DNA from: Ophioceras dolichostomum
Lineage: Eukaryota; Ascomycota; Sordariomycetes; Magnaporthales; Ophioceraceae
Assembly (NCBI GenBank): GCA_003049485.1
Contig: PYST01000219.1
Span: 1 to 64,000 of the forward strand
Direction: 5' to 3'
DNA length: 64,000 nt
Of the stretch, positions 20,020-32,200 are shown piece by piece (position 1 is the stretch's first letter; the number at the start of each line of letters is the position of its first letter). Both the position numbers and the translations under genes were made by a program. The notes beneath the pieces were generated by a model. It did not search any database, was not told the origin of the DNA, and worked only from the letters and a program-made list of their open reading frames with translations.

Positions 20020-22106
20020 CTAGTCGTAGCAATTTGAAGAGTCAGCACTGGAACCGTCATCCAGCTCAACAGTAGAGGATCCCTCAGATACAGAATAAAT
20101 CTCTCCACATGAGATACGCTTCAAGGTCTCCAGGTCATCGCGGCCGTCCCCAAGCCTGAAGACTGCCGGGGATATGCAAATGTCGACCTCAACCTCCGTC
20201 TGACGTCTGCCCGACGCGGAACAATCACGATACCAGAGAGTCGAAACTACTGCCCGAGCATCAGGCAGCTCGAAGTAGGACCTGGCACGCTGGCAGCCCA
20301 TGACGAGGGCGAGGTCGGCGCTATCGAGAACAACCGTCGCAATAGGAGACTTGATCTCGTTGAGGTCGTCCTTGCTCATCTTGGTGGCTCTGCACATGAC
20401 GTCCATCAGCTGGGACTCGACCACCTTGCAGTTCTTGAAGAAAGCCACCGCCAAGGGGGAAGACGGCTGCGAGCGTATCGTGTTGGCGATAGACTCGAAT
20501 GTCATGGCCCGCCACTTGTTCGCCTGAAGATCCCTGGAGAATATGTCCAGCTGCTGCGGGTTGTCTGGCGAATACGGCCCTGTTTGGGTTGCATATCGAC
20601 GGTTGCTCGTCAGCAGGTCGACTTTCTTGGGACTATCCTTAGGATAAAATTAGTCAATTAGTTGCCTTGTTGCCGGTACGACTTACCGATGTTGTCGAGG
20701 CCGTCCTGCAGCCTCAAGTATGCCCGGTAGAGGTCCCAGACCAGCTTCTGGCCGTCATTGTCTCTACCAAATGCGCCGAAGCCGTAACGAATGGCGAAGA
20801 ACCCATCGAAGAGGATCTCCCAGAAGGATTGGCGAAGGCGGCACGACTGCGGGATGTTGGAACCGTCGCCGGCACCGGCATCGTTGTCCTGGTCCAGGCC
20901 AGAATTCGCAGGGCTGGTCACCGTGTCCACAAGGGACTTGATCCGCTGCGCAAACACCTGGAACGCTGTGTCCGTCATCGGCCTGTACTGGCCTCCGTTA
21001 CCGCCGATCATCTCGGTCACCAGGTCCTCTTTGGCCTTTTTGTGCTCTTCAACCTCGGTCAGTTTGGCTCGGTACTGGTGCTTCAGCCTTTCGATCTCGG
21101 CGTCTTGGCGCCTCTCTCTCTCGCGAGACCTAGCCCTCTCCGTCTCGAAACTCTCAATCATGGAAGCCATGCTGGAGTCGGCCTCGTTGCGCTTCTGAAC
21201 CTCGTCCTGGAGTTTGTGCGCCATATCCTGGATATCGAGCTTGAGAACGAGAAGCTCATTATCCCTTTCTTCAAGCGCTTGACCCAAGTCCACTGACTTG
21301 GCACCCAGCCATATCTCTCTCTCTGACATCTGGGCTAAATTGAGCTGTTGGGATTCGAACTTGTGCTTGTAGGCGAGAGCAGTGCCACGTTCTTTACTCG
21401 CCCACGATAGCAACTGTTCAACAAGGTCGTCAGACCTGTCGAGGCGCTTTACGCCAACGTCCGTGAGGAACGAGCGGATTCTGTCATCGTCTCGCCTTCG
21501 CTGTCTCACGAAGCGAGTGTACGCCCTCTCGTCTATGCTCCTCGCCTGATCCGAAGCATCCGAAGCAGGAACGCTGACGCTGCTGGCTCTGCTGACCTTG
21601 AACTTAGTCGCAAAGCTTGCAGTTGTGGTGTGAGGCGGTTGGGTTGGCTGGTTTGTTGCTCGTCGTTCTCGTTCGCCTGGAGAAACCCTTGCTGGCAAGG
21701 TTGATTTCCTGAAGAAGGCAGCTGGCCCAAAAGGCCGTGGATTTGGTGATGATAAGTCGGGCTGGCTGTCCACTTGCAGAGACGAGTCGGCTACCTTGAA
21801 AGCTTGACCAGGCTGCTGCGGGTGTCGGTCTCGGTTGTACAACGATTGGTGTGGCACAAGTCCGAGGTCATTTGGACTAGAAGCATTTGAGCTGGCAGGG
21901 CCTGGAAATGGGGGAATGTTTGACGGACGCAAGGCCTCGAAGGCCACGCTTTCAGAAGATTCGGCTGGGTTGGCATGTGGAGGATTTGACATATGAATCC
22001 CCGGTGGTGGATAATATACGGATTGCTGCCGTTGTCGGTCATGTCCGTGGAGAGATTCCCCTGGATTCGGGCGCTTTCGCATACGCCTCAAGAAGTCACT
22101 GTCCAT
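20020..22106 (-). CDS. Coiled-coil family member B, unknown function
   Basis: Two exons (22106-20687 and 20579-20020) encode 659 residues. The N-terminus (MDSDFLRRMRKRPNPG) is basic, followed by ~190 disordered residues. The middle ~230-400 is a charged coiled coil (for example ERARSRERERRQDAEIERLK). Shared family blocks are RPMTDT, FFAIRYGFGAFGRD, LVWDLYRAY, and after the conserved phase-1 intron LQANKWRAMTF, GCQRAR and ICISPAVFRLGDGR. The C-terminal tail is Ser/Asp-rich. It is clearly a diverged paralogue of A, which lies 1.1 kb downstream on the same strand. It lacks flanking palindromic repeats as clear as those around A and C. Confidence 0.8.
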
Positions 22107-23088
22107 GATTTTCTCGCTCAATGACTCCCTGTCTAGGTAGTTGCTGGGAGGCACCAAAATGAGAGAAGAGGGTTTGAACCTCCGCAAGGATCCCTGACGA
22201 GATTTGAGATTGGTGATGGACTGAAGGGGTGTTGTTTTGGTTTCGCTGCAGCGCAAACGCGGTTGCGCTGTCTGGAATATCTTGGTGCGTCTCTGTCACC
22301 TACCTGTTATCTTGGGTAGGGCCAGTAGGTCATGGTAGGCAAGAGGAAGAGGTGCCCCAGAGATGGTCATGCAGGAACCCTCCATCTGCTGCCTCTCCAG
22401 CATCATCGCAGCAAACTCACAAACCGCAAACAGCCTACCAATAGATCTTGCTGGATGTGTGGAGGTACCGAGTACATTGAATAGAAAAGAAGGGTACCGA
22501 TGACAATACTGATGATCGGGAACGCGCCCCTCTCCATCCAGTTCGAATTGCTGAGCAACCCTCCACTGCGAGGTTCCCTCTGCGCACTGTGCAACAGGGA
22601 GTCATCCACCCCACGACCACGCAAACAGAAGGAAGCAGCCACTCCACTGCATTCACATACACCCAGTAATGTCCTAGTGCATCCTTCAGTCCTCCAATGC
22701 CTGGAACATCCAAAGCTCCGGTGCATGTACCAGGTAGAGGTATTCAGCTTGTACACCTTTCTCAACATGTTTATGGGTGCTTGGCAACCAGCGAGGCAGA
22801 GAGAGCCTGGAGGCGGGCATGAACAAGGGCAAGGGCTGAGAGGCAGCCGCCGCCTACCTGCAGCTGTTTGCCTCTGCCGCTAACAGACCCAGATCCTAAG
22901 TTCGCGGCTAGAGTGGCTGTACGGTCGTCCTTTGAGCCTCGACACACATTTTTTCTCTCCTCTTCTATCTTCGTTCCCTATCCTAGTAGTGGTGAAAACA
23001 ACGAGGGACATATCGAGATCCTCCGCAGAGCAAACGACAGCCACCTACCCAGGAGTTTCTGCCAGCTGTCCTACGAACAATTGCGAAG
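22107..23088. other. Divergent intergenic region, member B / HSPA12-like gene
   Basis: It separates the outward-facing starts of B (-) and the Hsp70-like gene (+). No open reading frame has convincing composition. The interval probably holds both promoters and 5' UTRs. Confidence 0.5.
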
Positions 23089-25682
23089 ATGGCTTACACC
23101 AACGCCGGACTGCGCGCCTCGGACTCAGTGTCCTCGTTAGGCTCAGATTTAGGGACTCCCCCAGAGACTCCCCTGCCCAGCGACGGCACTCATGCGCCTC
23201 CTCTCATGACAACGCCGGCTTTCCCGGGTCTTCCGGGCTCGGCCCAGGCAGCGCGGGCGGCCGCGGCCAGCAACGTCGACAACGGGCCGCGAATAGTTAT
23301 CGGAATAGACTACGGCACTACGTACACGGGCGTCGCCTGGGTCGTCACGAACGGCCGCGACAGGCCGGATTTGCAAAACATCAACCTGGTTACCCAATGG
23401 GCGCAGAACCATGAAACGCTCAAGGTGCCGTCCCAGATCTCGTATTCGATGTCGAACCCACAATGGGGGCACAACATTGCCCGTGGATCTCGCATCCTCA
23501 GATGGACGAAGCTTGAACTCGAGGGCGCCAAGTCACGCAAGAAGGAGCTCGAGCAGCTCGCAGAGACACTCGACGGCATTGTCAAGATCGACATGAGCAC
23601 GCACTCCGTCCTGAGGGGCGGCACCGCATTCGATATCGGAAAAGGCGCCGAAGAGATTGTGACGGACTACCTGAAGAAGGTCGCCGACAAGACATATGAA
23701 GCCATGATGAGCAGTGACCAGTTCCACGGGGGAGCTCTACCCCGGACGCCCGTCGACTTGGTCATCACACATCCAGCGGTTAGTACCATCGCATCATCGT
23801 GCCGAGGATCGCATATTTGTCACAGCACGCCGCGACGCAACCCACGATAGCTGACTTGGTTCTCTTCTTCACCCTCCGACCCCGTCCCCAGGGCTGGCCG
23901 GTTTCGGCACTGAACAAAACCTACCGAGCCGTCATGGCTGCTTTCACGACCGACCTGTTCCCTAAGTTGCGGCACGTCTCACTCGTCGCGGAACCTGAGG
24001 CCTGTGCACACTACACCTTTCGCGCGGCCCAAAGGCGAGACACGGCGGGGAAACTGCGCAGGAATGACTGCTTCGTTGTGGTCGATGCCGGCGGTGGTAC
24101 GGTCGACCTCGCCGCGTTCCAGGTGGTAGGAGTAAGCTCAGACAACATCGGCACCCCTGGAGGCCTGCAGCTGGATCAGATCGGGATGCCCTCTGGCGAC
24201 CAAATCGGGTCGACCCTCATTGATCGGAACTTCTTCGAGGTACTGAAGCTCCGGCTGGGCCCCAAAGATTATTACAAGATCACGGACCACGAGCCGGGCG
24301 ACTTCGGGGCCGGAGGCCACTTCATCATGAAGGAGAACTGCAAGACCGTGATGGACAGCTTCGAGGGTTTCAAGCACATGTTTGACGGCAGCTCGGGGCT
24401 TGTACAAGGCGTCGCACTCCCTACAGATATTGCAATCATGGATGGCGGACACGGCGAGGTCGAAGCTGGGGTATGTAACTTGACTACGTAAGTGCCGTCA
24501 CCTCTAGTTCCGATTCTTCCCCCAACTTCCCCCGAGCCATGATCGTCTGACTTGGCTACTCTCGTTGAGAGTCGAATCCCACGCTAACTACTTATTTTCT
24601 CCACCATAACCAGGGCCGATTTTGAGGATCTGTTCAGGCAGTCGGTGGAAGGCACGTTGATGCTGATCGACAGACAGGTTATGCAGGTGGCCCTGAAGGG
24701 AAAGACAGTCAAGGCAAGCCGAAGCGTCCTAATGACCGAGGATCTGAAACTGCTTCATGTAGAACTTGTATCGTATGTGCTGCTGCTAACCATTGCGGCA
24801 CACCCCTCACAGAGCATTTTCCTTTCTGGTGGTCTGGGGAGCAACGTGTACTTGGCCAAGCGAGTTAAGGAGTATGCCGATCTCAGAGACATAACGGTTG
24901 AGCGCGGGGAGCTCCAAGAAGGCATATCCGATGTATCGGCGCTCCGTAACGGCGATGAGCCCCCCGGATACGACACGACGCAAACAACCAGGACGTCTAT
25001 CACAGGGTAAGTCGATGGCTCGTTGACAAGTGACGACCTATGCCACACACGAGAGGGGACAACAGGACTAATCGCGCGAAACACATTGACGACGAGCAGA
25101 ACCTGGTCGGCGGTCGCCAAGGGAGCAGTGCTCAAGGGCCTGGGGATTTTCTCGGAGCGGCCAGCGGTGGTCAGCAGCTGCCCACGGCATTACGGCGTCA
25201 AGACGCGGCGGCACTTCACGCCCTACGACTTCAAGCTGAACGAGCGGGAGGTCGATCCGGAGGGCGTGCAATGGGCCACAGACCAGCTGCGTTGGTTCTT
25301 CCGCAAGGGCGACCTCATCCTGCCGGGAAAAGCCATGATGGAGCGTTACGACTGCCAAATGACGCTGAGCGTGACCGAGTACCAGTCGGCGGCCCGGAGC
25401 AACAAGGCGCGCAACGTCCTCCGCGACCTCCTCTTCGTCGCCTCGAGCGCGGACGAAGCTCCCACGCGCTACCACCAGCGGTCACACTCCACGGAGCAGA
25501 TCATCACGCTCCGCTGCGACCTGAGCCGCGTCCCGGACTCCCACAAGAAGAAGCTCGAGTCAAAAAAGGCGGGAAAGTACTTCAAGTTCTACATGAGTCT
25601 GTACATAACCGTAACCAGCATTGTTGAGCTGCGGGTCATGAGCGGCCAAGCGGTGCTGGCGGAGGTGACTATGGACTTGTAG
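23089..25682 (+). CDS. HSPA12-like Hsp70/actin-fold ATPase
   Basis: Five exons (23089-23778, 23892-24487, 24614-24772, 24815-25006, 25100-25682) join to 739 residues. Residues 1-~65 are a Ser/Pro/Ala-rich disordered leader. The Hsp70-type nucleotide-binding domain then shows phosphate-1 loop GIDYGTTYTG (72-81), VAEPEACAHY, phosphate-2 loop VVDAGGGTVDL and the adenosine motif SIFLSGGLGSNVYL. The substrate-binding half is not like DnaK, which fits the HSPA12 group that is widely expanded in filamentous fungi. The third intron is only 42 nt and a multiple of three, so its retention would add 14 residues. Client and role are unknown. It neighbours the coiled-coil family. Confidence 0.85.
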
Positions 25683-26973
25683 GAGGCAACCTGAAGAAGC
25701 GAAGAATCTCCGATATTGCCATTTTCAGTTTCATTTTTTTCCCTCTCTTTTTGGCTGAGCTTGTGCACTAGTTGGTCTGTCTCGGTATGTTTTGCAATTG
25801 GGTTAGATATCTTTTTCGGGCAAGCGTGTCATTGCAAATTCTCCTATGAGCTCCCTCTCAGTCTTGTGCCTCTCCATACATTCACCCACCACATTAGATA
25901 CCCCAATCCGACCTGGAGTCAATTGCTCCTATGGAGCATGGTGTGGCGTTGCGAACAGCATCTATCCGAGCGCGCCCTCACAAAAATGTACTTCGCAGGT
26001 ACAACAGGTACTTTAACGCGGAAGTACATCCATCCATCGACCCGGATCTCTGCCTTCCTAGTCATTCTTGGCATTTCTCTCTTGGCCAACCGTCCGGAGA
26101 CTTGCTCTGCCGTTTGCATCTGCGTGGGGTGGGGAGGTTTTGGCTCGGTCGCGCCCTCACTCAGTCACAGCCTTGCTTCCCAATCGGGAAAGGCTGCAGT
26201 CCTTCAGCTTCGGAAACTATTGAGAGGCGCGGCCTGCATGCTCGGCCATTCATTGGCGCCACTTGGCAATCTTTTCGGTCTCGTGGGCAGACTGCTGGAG
26301 TGTGCCTCGTCGATGGGGACCGACTTTTCCATTTTTTGCTCTTTTTTTTTCTACATACATGGTAGCGGTCTTCGTTTCGGCGTCCTGGCATTCGTCCGTG
26401 GCGCACAACTGGACTGACTTACACCAGATGCAAACCCCACATTTCCATGCATGCAGCAATCCCTGCTCCCTCCCTCCCTTTTCCAGCACACAGTGCCTTG
26501 CACGTGGGCTTTTGATTCGCTCATTTCCCCGTACAGTGTGAGATCCTTCCAGCTTCCCGCCAGGGATTCGAGGGGGAAAACTGTGGACTGCCCACGGGTT
26601 GCTCGCCTGAATGCGAGAACCGAGAGGGTGGGTGTGTCTGAACTGCAATGCTGAGCCTTGAGGGAGGGTCGGAACTTGAATGCGAAGCTTCGAGACCCTG
26701 TTCAAACTTGCGTGCGCTACCGCTTAGAGGGCTAGGAGACCTCCCCCGTCTTGCTCTTGACTGACGGTCACAAGAGCTCTTCGTCCTGCAGCAGATCCCA
26801 CACGAGGTCTAACAGGTCCATACCAAAACCCTTCAACCCTCGAAAGAGCCGACGATACCGACGACGATCACATCGACTGCTCCAAATAACAGCCGTTGCA
26901 AAACATATCGACGGCCAATTCAACGACAGCGTCTTTCCTCCCAGATTCCCCAGGCCCAGCACTAGCAATCACC
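25683..26973. other. Intergenic region
   Basis: T-rich stretches and several chance open frames occur on both strands, with no motif I recognise. The proximal part is probably the 3' UTR of the HSPA12-like gene and the distal part the promoter of the polyQ gene. Confidence 0.5.
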
Positions 26974-27401
26974 ATGGGGCTCTTCAAGGGTCGTCGAATC
27001 TCACAGATTTTCGGGAAGCCAGACAATCCCATAAACCTCGACGACACCGGCTCGGCCACTCCTCCGCCGATGTATCACCAGGTGGCCGGCCCTTTCCCTG
27101 GCGTCTACGGCTCCTCTCAGCCATTCCCTCTCCATAGCGCAGTGCCTCAGATGTTCCCGAGCAGGAACCTGCCGGGCCACCAGTATCCATTGCAGCAGTA
27201 CCCATACCACCAGCGAGCCCAATCTCAAGCTCCTGTGCCCCTCCCGCGTATCCAAGAGGTCATGCATCACGTCAACCAGCAGCAGCACCAACCACCACCA
27301 CCACAACAAGCTCAGGCCCAGTATCAACCCCAGGCCGAGCATCAACCCCATGCCGGATACTACTACCCTCAACCACAGCAGCAGCAACAGCAGCAACCGC
27401 G

Positions 27402-27438
<37 letters not shown>

Positions 27439-28027
27439 CAACAACCAGTACCGCCGCTGCAACAGTTGCCGCCGCTGCAGCAGCAGCAACCTCGGAATCT
27501 CTCACAACAGCTCCCACCTCCGCAACAAGGACCAGCTCCCCAACGAGGGCCAACCCTAGCCTTCAGGCAGCGTCTCCAGGCAAAACAGCGCGGAGCCCCC
27601 CTAGCCGCCGGCGCCAACGGCCAACCCCAGATCCCATTCCAGCAGCAAGCCCGGGCTCAGGCCCAGGCCCAAGGCCAACCCCCCAGCGGCGGCTCGCGGC
27701 CGGGCCCGGCGCCGCCCCGCACGCCGATGCTGCCCGTGGCCAACCACATCCAGCCCGGCGACGTCGCGCACTGCACGGCCCTCCTCCGGCGCGTTTACCG
27801 CGTCGAGATGGAGCTCTGGTCCGAGCAGAAGTCGCGCGGGCCCGAGACGATGCACGCCGACCACGCCGAGAAGCGCCAGCAGGCCGACGCGCTCTTCGCC
27901 GACGTCTACTTCGCCGTCAACTCGTGGACGGCCATGGGGCCCGGCGCCTGGCCCCCGGAGGAGTGGGGCGTGATCGAGACCGTCGCCGCGACCGTCCAGG
28001 AGCTGTACGCGAGGAGGTTCGGGACCC
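26974..28027 (+). CDS. PolyQ/Pro-rich protein, 3' end lost in assembly gap
   Basis: The coding frame from MGLFKGRRISQIFG runs to a gap of unknown bases at 28028-28060; an in-frame Met 26 codons upstream is possible but less likely. Residues 1-~100 are Pro-rich. A Gln-rich region of ~120 residues includes uninterrupted CAG runs near 27401-27450. The last ~100 residues fold as a helical domain beginning HIQPGDVAHCTALLRRVYRV and containing ADALFADVYFAVNSW. Function is unknown. The true C-terminus cannot be read because of the gap and the following G homopolymer. Confidence 0.65.
27376..27450. repeat. CAG/CAA polyglutamine-coding repeat
   Basis: Roughly 20 consecutive Gln codons, mostly CAG, broken by one CCGCGA. 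The repeat is likely length-polymorphic. Confidence 0.9.
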
Positions 28028-28076
28028 NNNNNNNNNNNNNNNNNNNNNNNNNNNNNNNNNGGGGGGGGGGGGGGGG
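28028..28076. other. Assembly gap (33 N) followed by a G homopolymer
   Basis: Unknown bases occupy 28028-28060 and are followed by 16 G residues. The homopolymer next to the gap looks like a low-quality contig end, so sequence just after the gap should not be trusted. Confidence 0.97.
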
Positions 28077-28464
28077 AGGGGAAGGAGGAGGGATTCTATT
28101 TATTATCCCAGCGGTACAGTACACACAGCATGGGGTGGGGAGGGGGGTGATCGATCGGGTGGTCTAGGAGAAAGAAAGAGGGACCATTAGCATTTTGTTG
28201 ACAGCAGTTCGGCGTTTGGGCGCAGAGGATGACGAGTAAAATAAGCCAGTATGATCTACCTACTTACCTTGCCATATCAGATCCTTGTTTATGATTCACG
28301 TTTAAAGAGAGCAACACACACCACTTACCCAACTGGGGAGATACAGTTTCAATATATTACATTTATGCATCTGCTTTCGTCTCCTCGCCCCATCTGTGCG
28401 AAGAAACGAAAATGCTAGGGAGTTTGGTGAATGATCCCTTCCTTGCCCCGCCTCAGTTTCCTCT

Positions 28465-28490
28465 TGTCTGTCTGTCTATCTGTCTGTCTG
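28465..28490. repeat. GTCT tetranucleotide microsatellite
   Basis: About six TGTC units with one TATC variant. Confidence 0.88.
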
Positions 28491-28533
28491 GGTATTTGTC
28501 TTTCACCTCGGCATGATAATCGGAGGGTTTGGC

Positions 28534-28692
28534 CTGCTTGTCATCAGAGTTCTCTACTTGTCCAGTATCCTCGTTGTCGGGTGAGGGAATCCGGTTCTAT
28601 TACTAGGCTCTTCGGAGCCCGGTAATCAGTCCGGGTTTCCTTAGCCCGCCAACGAGAATACTGGACAAGTAGAGAACTCTGATGACAAGCAG
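28534..28692. repeat. Long fold-back inverted repeat with TTCG loop
   Basis: The left arm 28534-28610 and right arm 28615-28692 are reverse complements around a four-base TTCG loop at 28611-28614. The outer 43 bases match at 42 positions; the inner 35 match less well, with about ten changes and one indel. A second, outer pair of perfect 12-bp inverted repeats (GGTGAATGATCC at 28426-28437 and its complement at 28710-28721) encloses the element. No reading frame explains this. It may be a MITE-like insertion or a hairpin RNA precursor. Confidence 0.9.
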
Positions 28693-29200
28693 CCAGCCGA
28701 GAACAAAGCGGATCATTCACCCAATCACCCGCGCAGCCACACTCTATCTCGCTTTCATATATCTCAATACAAGAAAAGAACAACAGACTGAGCCATTGAA
28801 TATTAACTGAGAAATAGAGAGACGTACGTGAGGGGGTAAGCCGACGACAAGAGAACTATGCGGCGGCGACTCTTGTGTGGTGTTCTCCTTGCTCAGCCCC
28901 TTTTTCAGTCTTCGTTGGTACAATATACCCGCCTAGAAGAGACTAGGCGCACCCACGCATTTGCTTAAACGGAATGACATGCCGCTTGCGAGTGCCCCTT
29001 TCGTATCCTATCCCGGGTCTAGAAGTAGAGGGGATAGAAATAGACAAGAGGATCGATTGATGGGGAAAAAAAAAGAAAGCAGTGAAAGCAAGCGGCCGGT
29101 CATACTTCGTCTATCGATCCGAGGTCCCCCGTACGCTGATTTAAAGGGCAAAAAAATATGCTGCGATTCAAGTGAAGGAACCCCCCACACTTCTTCGTCT

Positions 29201-32200
29201 TCAACCCCGAGTGATCCGTCTCCGTTTGACCGTCCCCGTTCCAGATGCAGAAGATGCCGCCGCAGCAGGCGGTTCGGCCTCCGCAGCGTCCTCGCCATCA
29301 TCCTCGGCAGTGGTAGCGCGGTCCACGGCAGTCTTTGAGTCGACGGCGGCAGCAGCAGAGCCTGGCACCGCAGAAGAGCCTGGCGGGGGAGGGGGCACCC
29401 CACGGTCGTTTTCGGCTTCCCGGATGTTACTAAGCAGCTTCTCGACCTCAACAAACATGGAGCGCGTGTCGTTGACGACCGAGTTCTCGTCCACCTTGTA
29501 GTAGCCGAGGGCGCTGGGGTCATCTGGCCCGCCGCCGGCCCCACCGATGCCACCCGCATCCTCCTCGTGATCCTCGCGCCGTATGAAGGCCGGGCCGGGC
29601 CCCCGATGAGGGTCGGCGTTGTACATGATGGCGTTTGCGAACATGTGGACAAGCTCACGATCCAGCTGGGCGCTGTTGATGATGGCCTTGGGGGGGACGA
29701 GGTCCTCGCTGATCGGCAACCAGACGGCACTAGCGCTCTTGTCGTCGTCAGGGAGGAGCGCGGTCGCCTGCATCGCCGATTTGTTCCCGTGGATGATGGC
29801 CGCCCGGATCGATTTCAGATCCATGGGCCCTAGGACGATGTTCTTGTAGCCCGGCGCGTCGCGGTCGCGGATTTGGTGCGCAAACATGTTGGCGTGCCGA
29901 TGACTGCTGATCTGGTCGAGAGGCGGAGCACTAATCTTGTTGAATCCACGCGTCCAGAGGACATGAGTTGGAGGTCCCGGTGGTGGGCCTCTGGACAAGG
30001 AAGCCGCGGCGAGAGCGGGAGCAGGAGCGACAGCTGTGGCAGCGGAGAAGGAAGGAATGGCGGCGGCAGCGGCAGCGGCACGGGTGGAAGCCGGCGCGGC
30101 AGACGGTGTGTCGGCGAGTGACTCGGCGGGTTCTTCGGCCACAGAGTCGGCCCGCTTCCGCTTTCCGCGACGCGACGCCACGCCATTGGACGCGACTCGC
30201 CTTCGCCGGCTTGGCACGCTCTCGTCCGCCGTCGTGTCCCCTGTCTCCTCGAGAGGCCTGGGCGTTTCTTCCTCGTTCTTGACGCGGGCAGAGTCTGGCT
30301 CCGAGTCCGCTTGAAGCTCATCCGGGGAGCTGCGCCGTCGTGGCCGACGGGCGGTTGGCGGAGACTGTTGTTGGGTGTCGGCGGCTCTGCTCCCTCGCGG
30401 TCTCCCTCGACCTTTCGGCGTCGCTGAGGTGTCGATCTTCTGGACTTGCTGTCTCTTCATCTGCGCCTTCGAGAAGCCTGATTGCGGGGTCGACGCTGAA
30501 GCATCAAGTGCATCAGAAGGCTCCTCCGCGAGTTGGTCGACAGAATCATCGTTGGTCGGTGCATGCTTGGCCTTTGCCGGCGCCTTGCCTTTACCCTTCG
30601 ACTGCGATTTGGGCAAGGTCGCCGGTGCGAGCACGGGGCTAAGAGGCTCCACCCTAGGACGAGTAACCTCAAAGCTATCCTTGGCACGAGGGGTAGAAGG
30701 CGTAGGATCCCCGGTCTTCCACCGGGTAGCACTACCATTACCGCCGGCGGACCCCAAGCCGGCGGTATTAATGGGAGTCCGGGGAGCCAATGGCAACTGT
30801 GACAGCCTGAAATCGCTGCGAGGGCCGGGTTTTGGCGTCGACAGATGTCCTGGGATGAGGTGCTGAGGAAGTGTGGCCACAGGAAGACCACCGTGGCCGG
30901 CAGTGTCGCCAAGCGGCAAGGGTGCTGGCGATGCGACGGGGGACGGAGAATGGGATGCCGGTCCAGGGCCGGCGAGCCTTGCAGAGGTATGGAGCTGCGA
31001 CTGCAGGACTGGTGTTTGTTGCAAGGACTGCGGCTGCAGTGGAATGTTCTGCGGATGGGGAGACGGGGTAGGCTGGGCACCTGGTGACTTCTGTTCCGGG
31101 CGTGGCGACTGCGAGGACTTCGCTTGACCCTGGGGCGGTTGCGGCTGCGACTGCGGCTGCGGCTGCGGCTGCGGATGTGGAGGGAAGGTGGGGGTATGAT
31201 GGGCTTGTTGGGGAGAGATTTTCCGAGGAGGAACAGGGGGAGCGGGCGCAATTCCCACGGGCTGCGGGCGCGAATGGGAAAGCTGCGGATGGTTGGGAGG
31301 GTGTGGCTGAGACACTTGGGACTGTCCCGGGCTCGAGCCTGGTAATAGAGGTGCTCCGGGGGCAAGGGGCGACCCGAATGGCTGTTGGGCAAGGCCTGAA
31401 TCGTGGCCGGGTGCCCGGAGAGGTGGCGCTTGCAGCGAAGGTGCCTGGAGCTGGCCATGGCTGGCTTGTTGGGGTGCAACAAGACCAGACGGCTGTAGAG
31501 GGACTCCGGGCTGTGGCGAGGCCCTCGGACCAGGTTGGGGCCTGATGGGGCGAGGGTTCGCGGGCTGGGCACCTGGATACTGCAGATGAGCCGAGGTTTG
31601 TCCTGGTACCTGTGTTGGAGGCTGTGAATTCCAAGGCGGTTGCGGGGCGTGGGGCTGCGGGACAAGACGGGGCTCGCCAGTCCTCGGTTCGGGAACAGGC
31701 GAACTTAACTGGTTCGACTGCGATACTCCCGCCCTTGCCAGTGACGGGGCCGCGGGAGGCGCGCTGCTTGCCACAGAGGAAAGCTGAGGAGGGTGCGGTG
31801 GAGTCGGAATCGCGGGCTGCGCTGGAATCGCTGGAGAAAGTCGCCGGGGTTGAGTTGGGAATTGGGCCGCGTTGACCGGAGCCGCCAGTGGCTTCTGCAA
31901 CTGACCCACGTGCTGCTGGGGTTGATATGGAGGCTCCCACTTCAGCAGCGGAGTAGCTGGACCCCCTGATGGCGGCGGCGGGGGCACGGAGCTTTGTGCC
32001 GTCTGTGGAGTGGACTTCGTGCCCAGAGGCTCCGGCCGTTGCAGAACCCGCTTTGGCTGCGCGTGTGGCAGCTGTGGCGAGGGTGCTGGCCGTGGTGAGA
32101 GCGCTGGACCCGGAGCCGAGACCGCCTGAGGTGGCTGCAGGACGGGTGGGGCGGCCGCCCCGTTTGGAGGCCGTGTAGGCGGAGGCGCAACCTGGGGAGT

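Larger units (their letters stand above)
28077..29200. other. Intergenic region with fold-back element and short repeats
   Basis: No gene is supported. The stretch holds a GTCT tetranucleotide run at 28465-28490 and a 159-bp near-palindrome at 28534-28692. The right-hand end is the 3' flank of the bromodomain gene. Confidence 0.6.

Noticed and set aside
25716..26417. 233-codon plus-strand frame with apparent membrane segments
   Set aside because: T-rich intergenic DNA yields Phe/Leu/Ser codons by chance; no motif or splice support.
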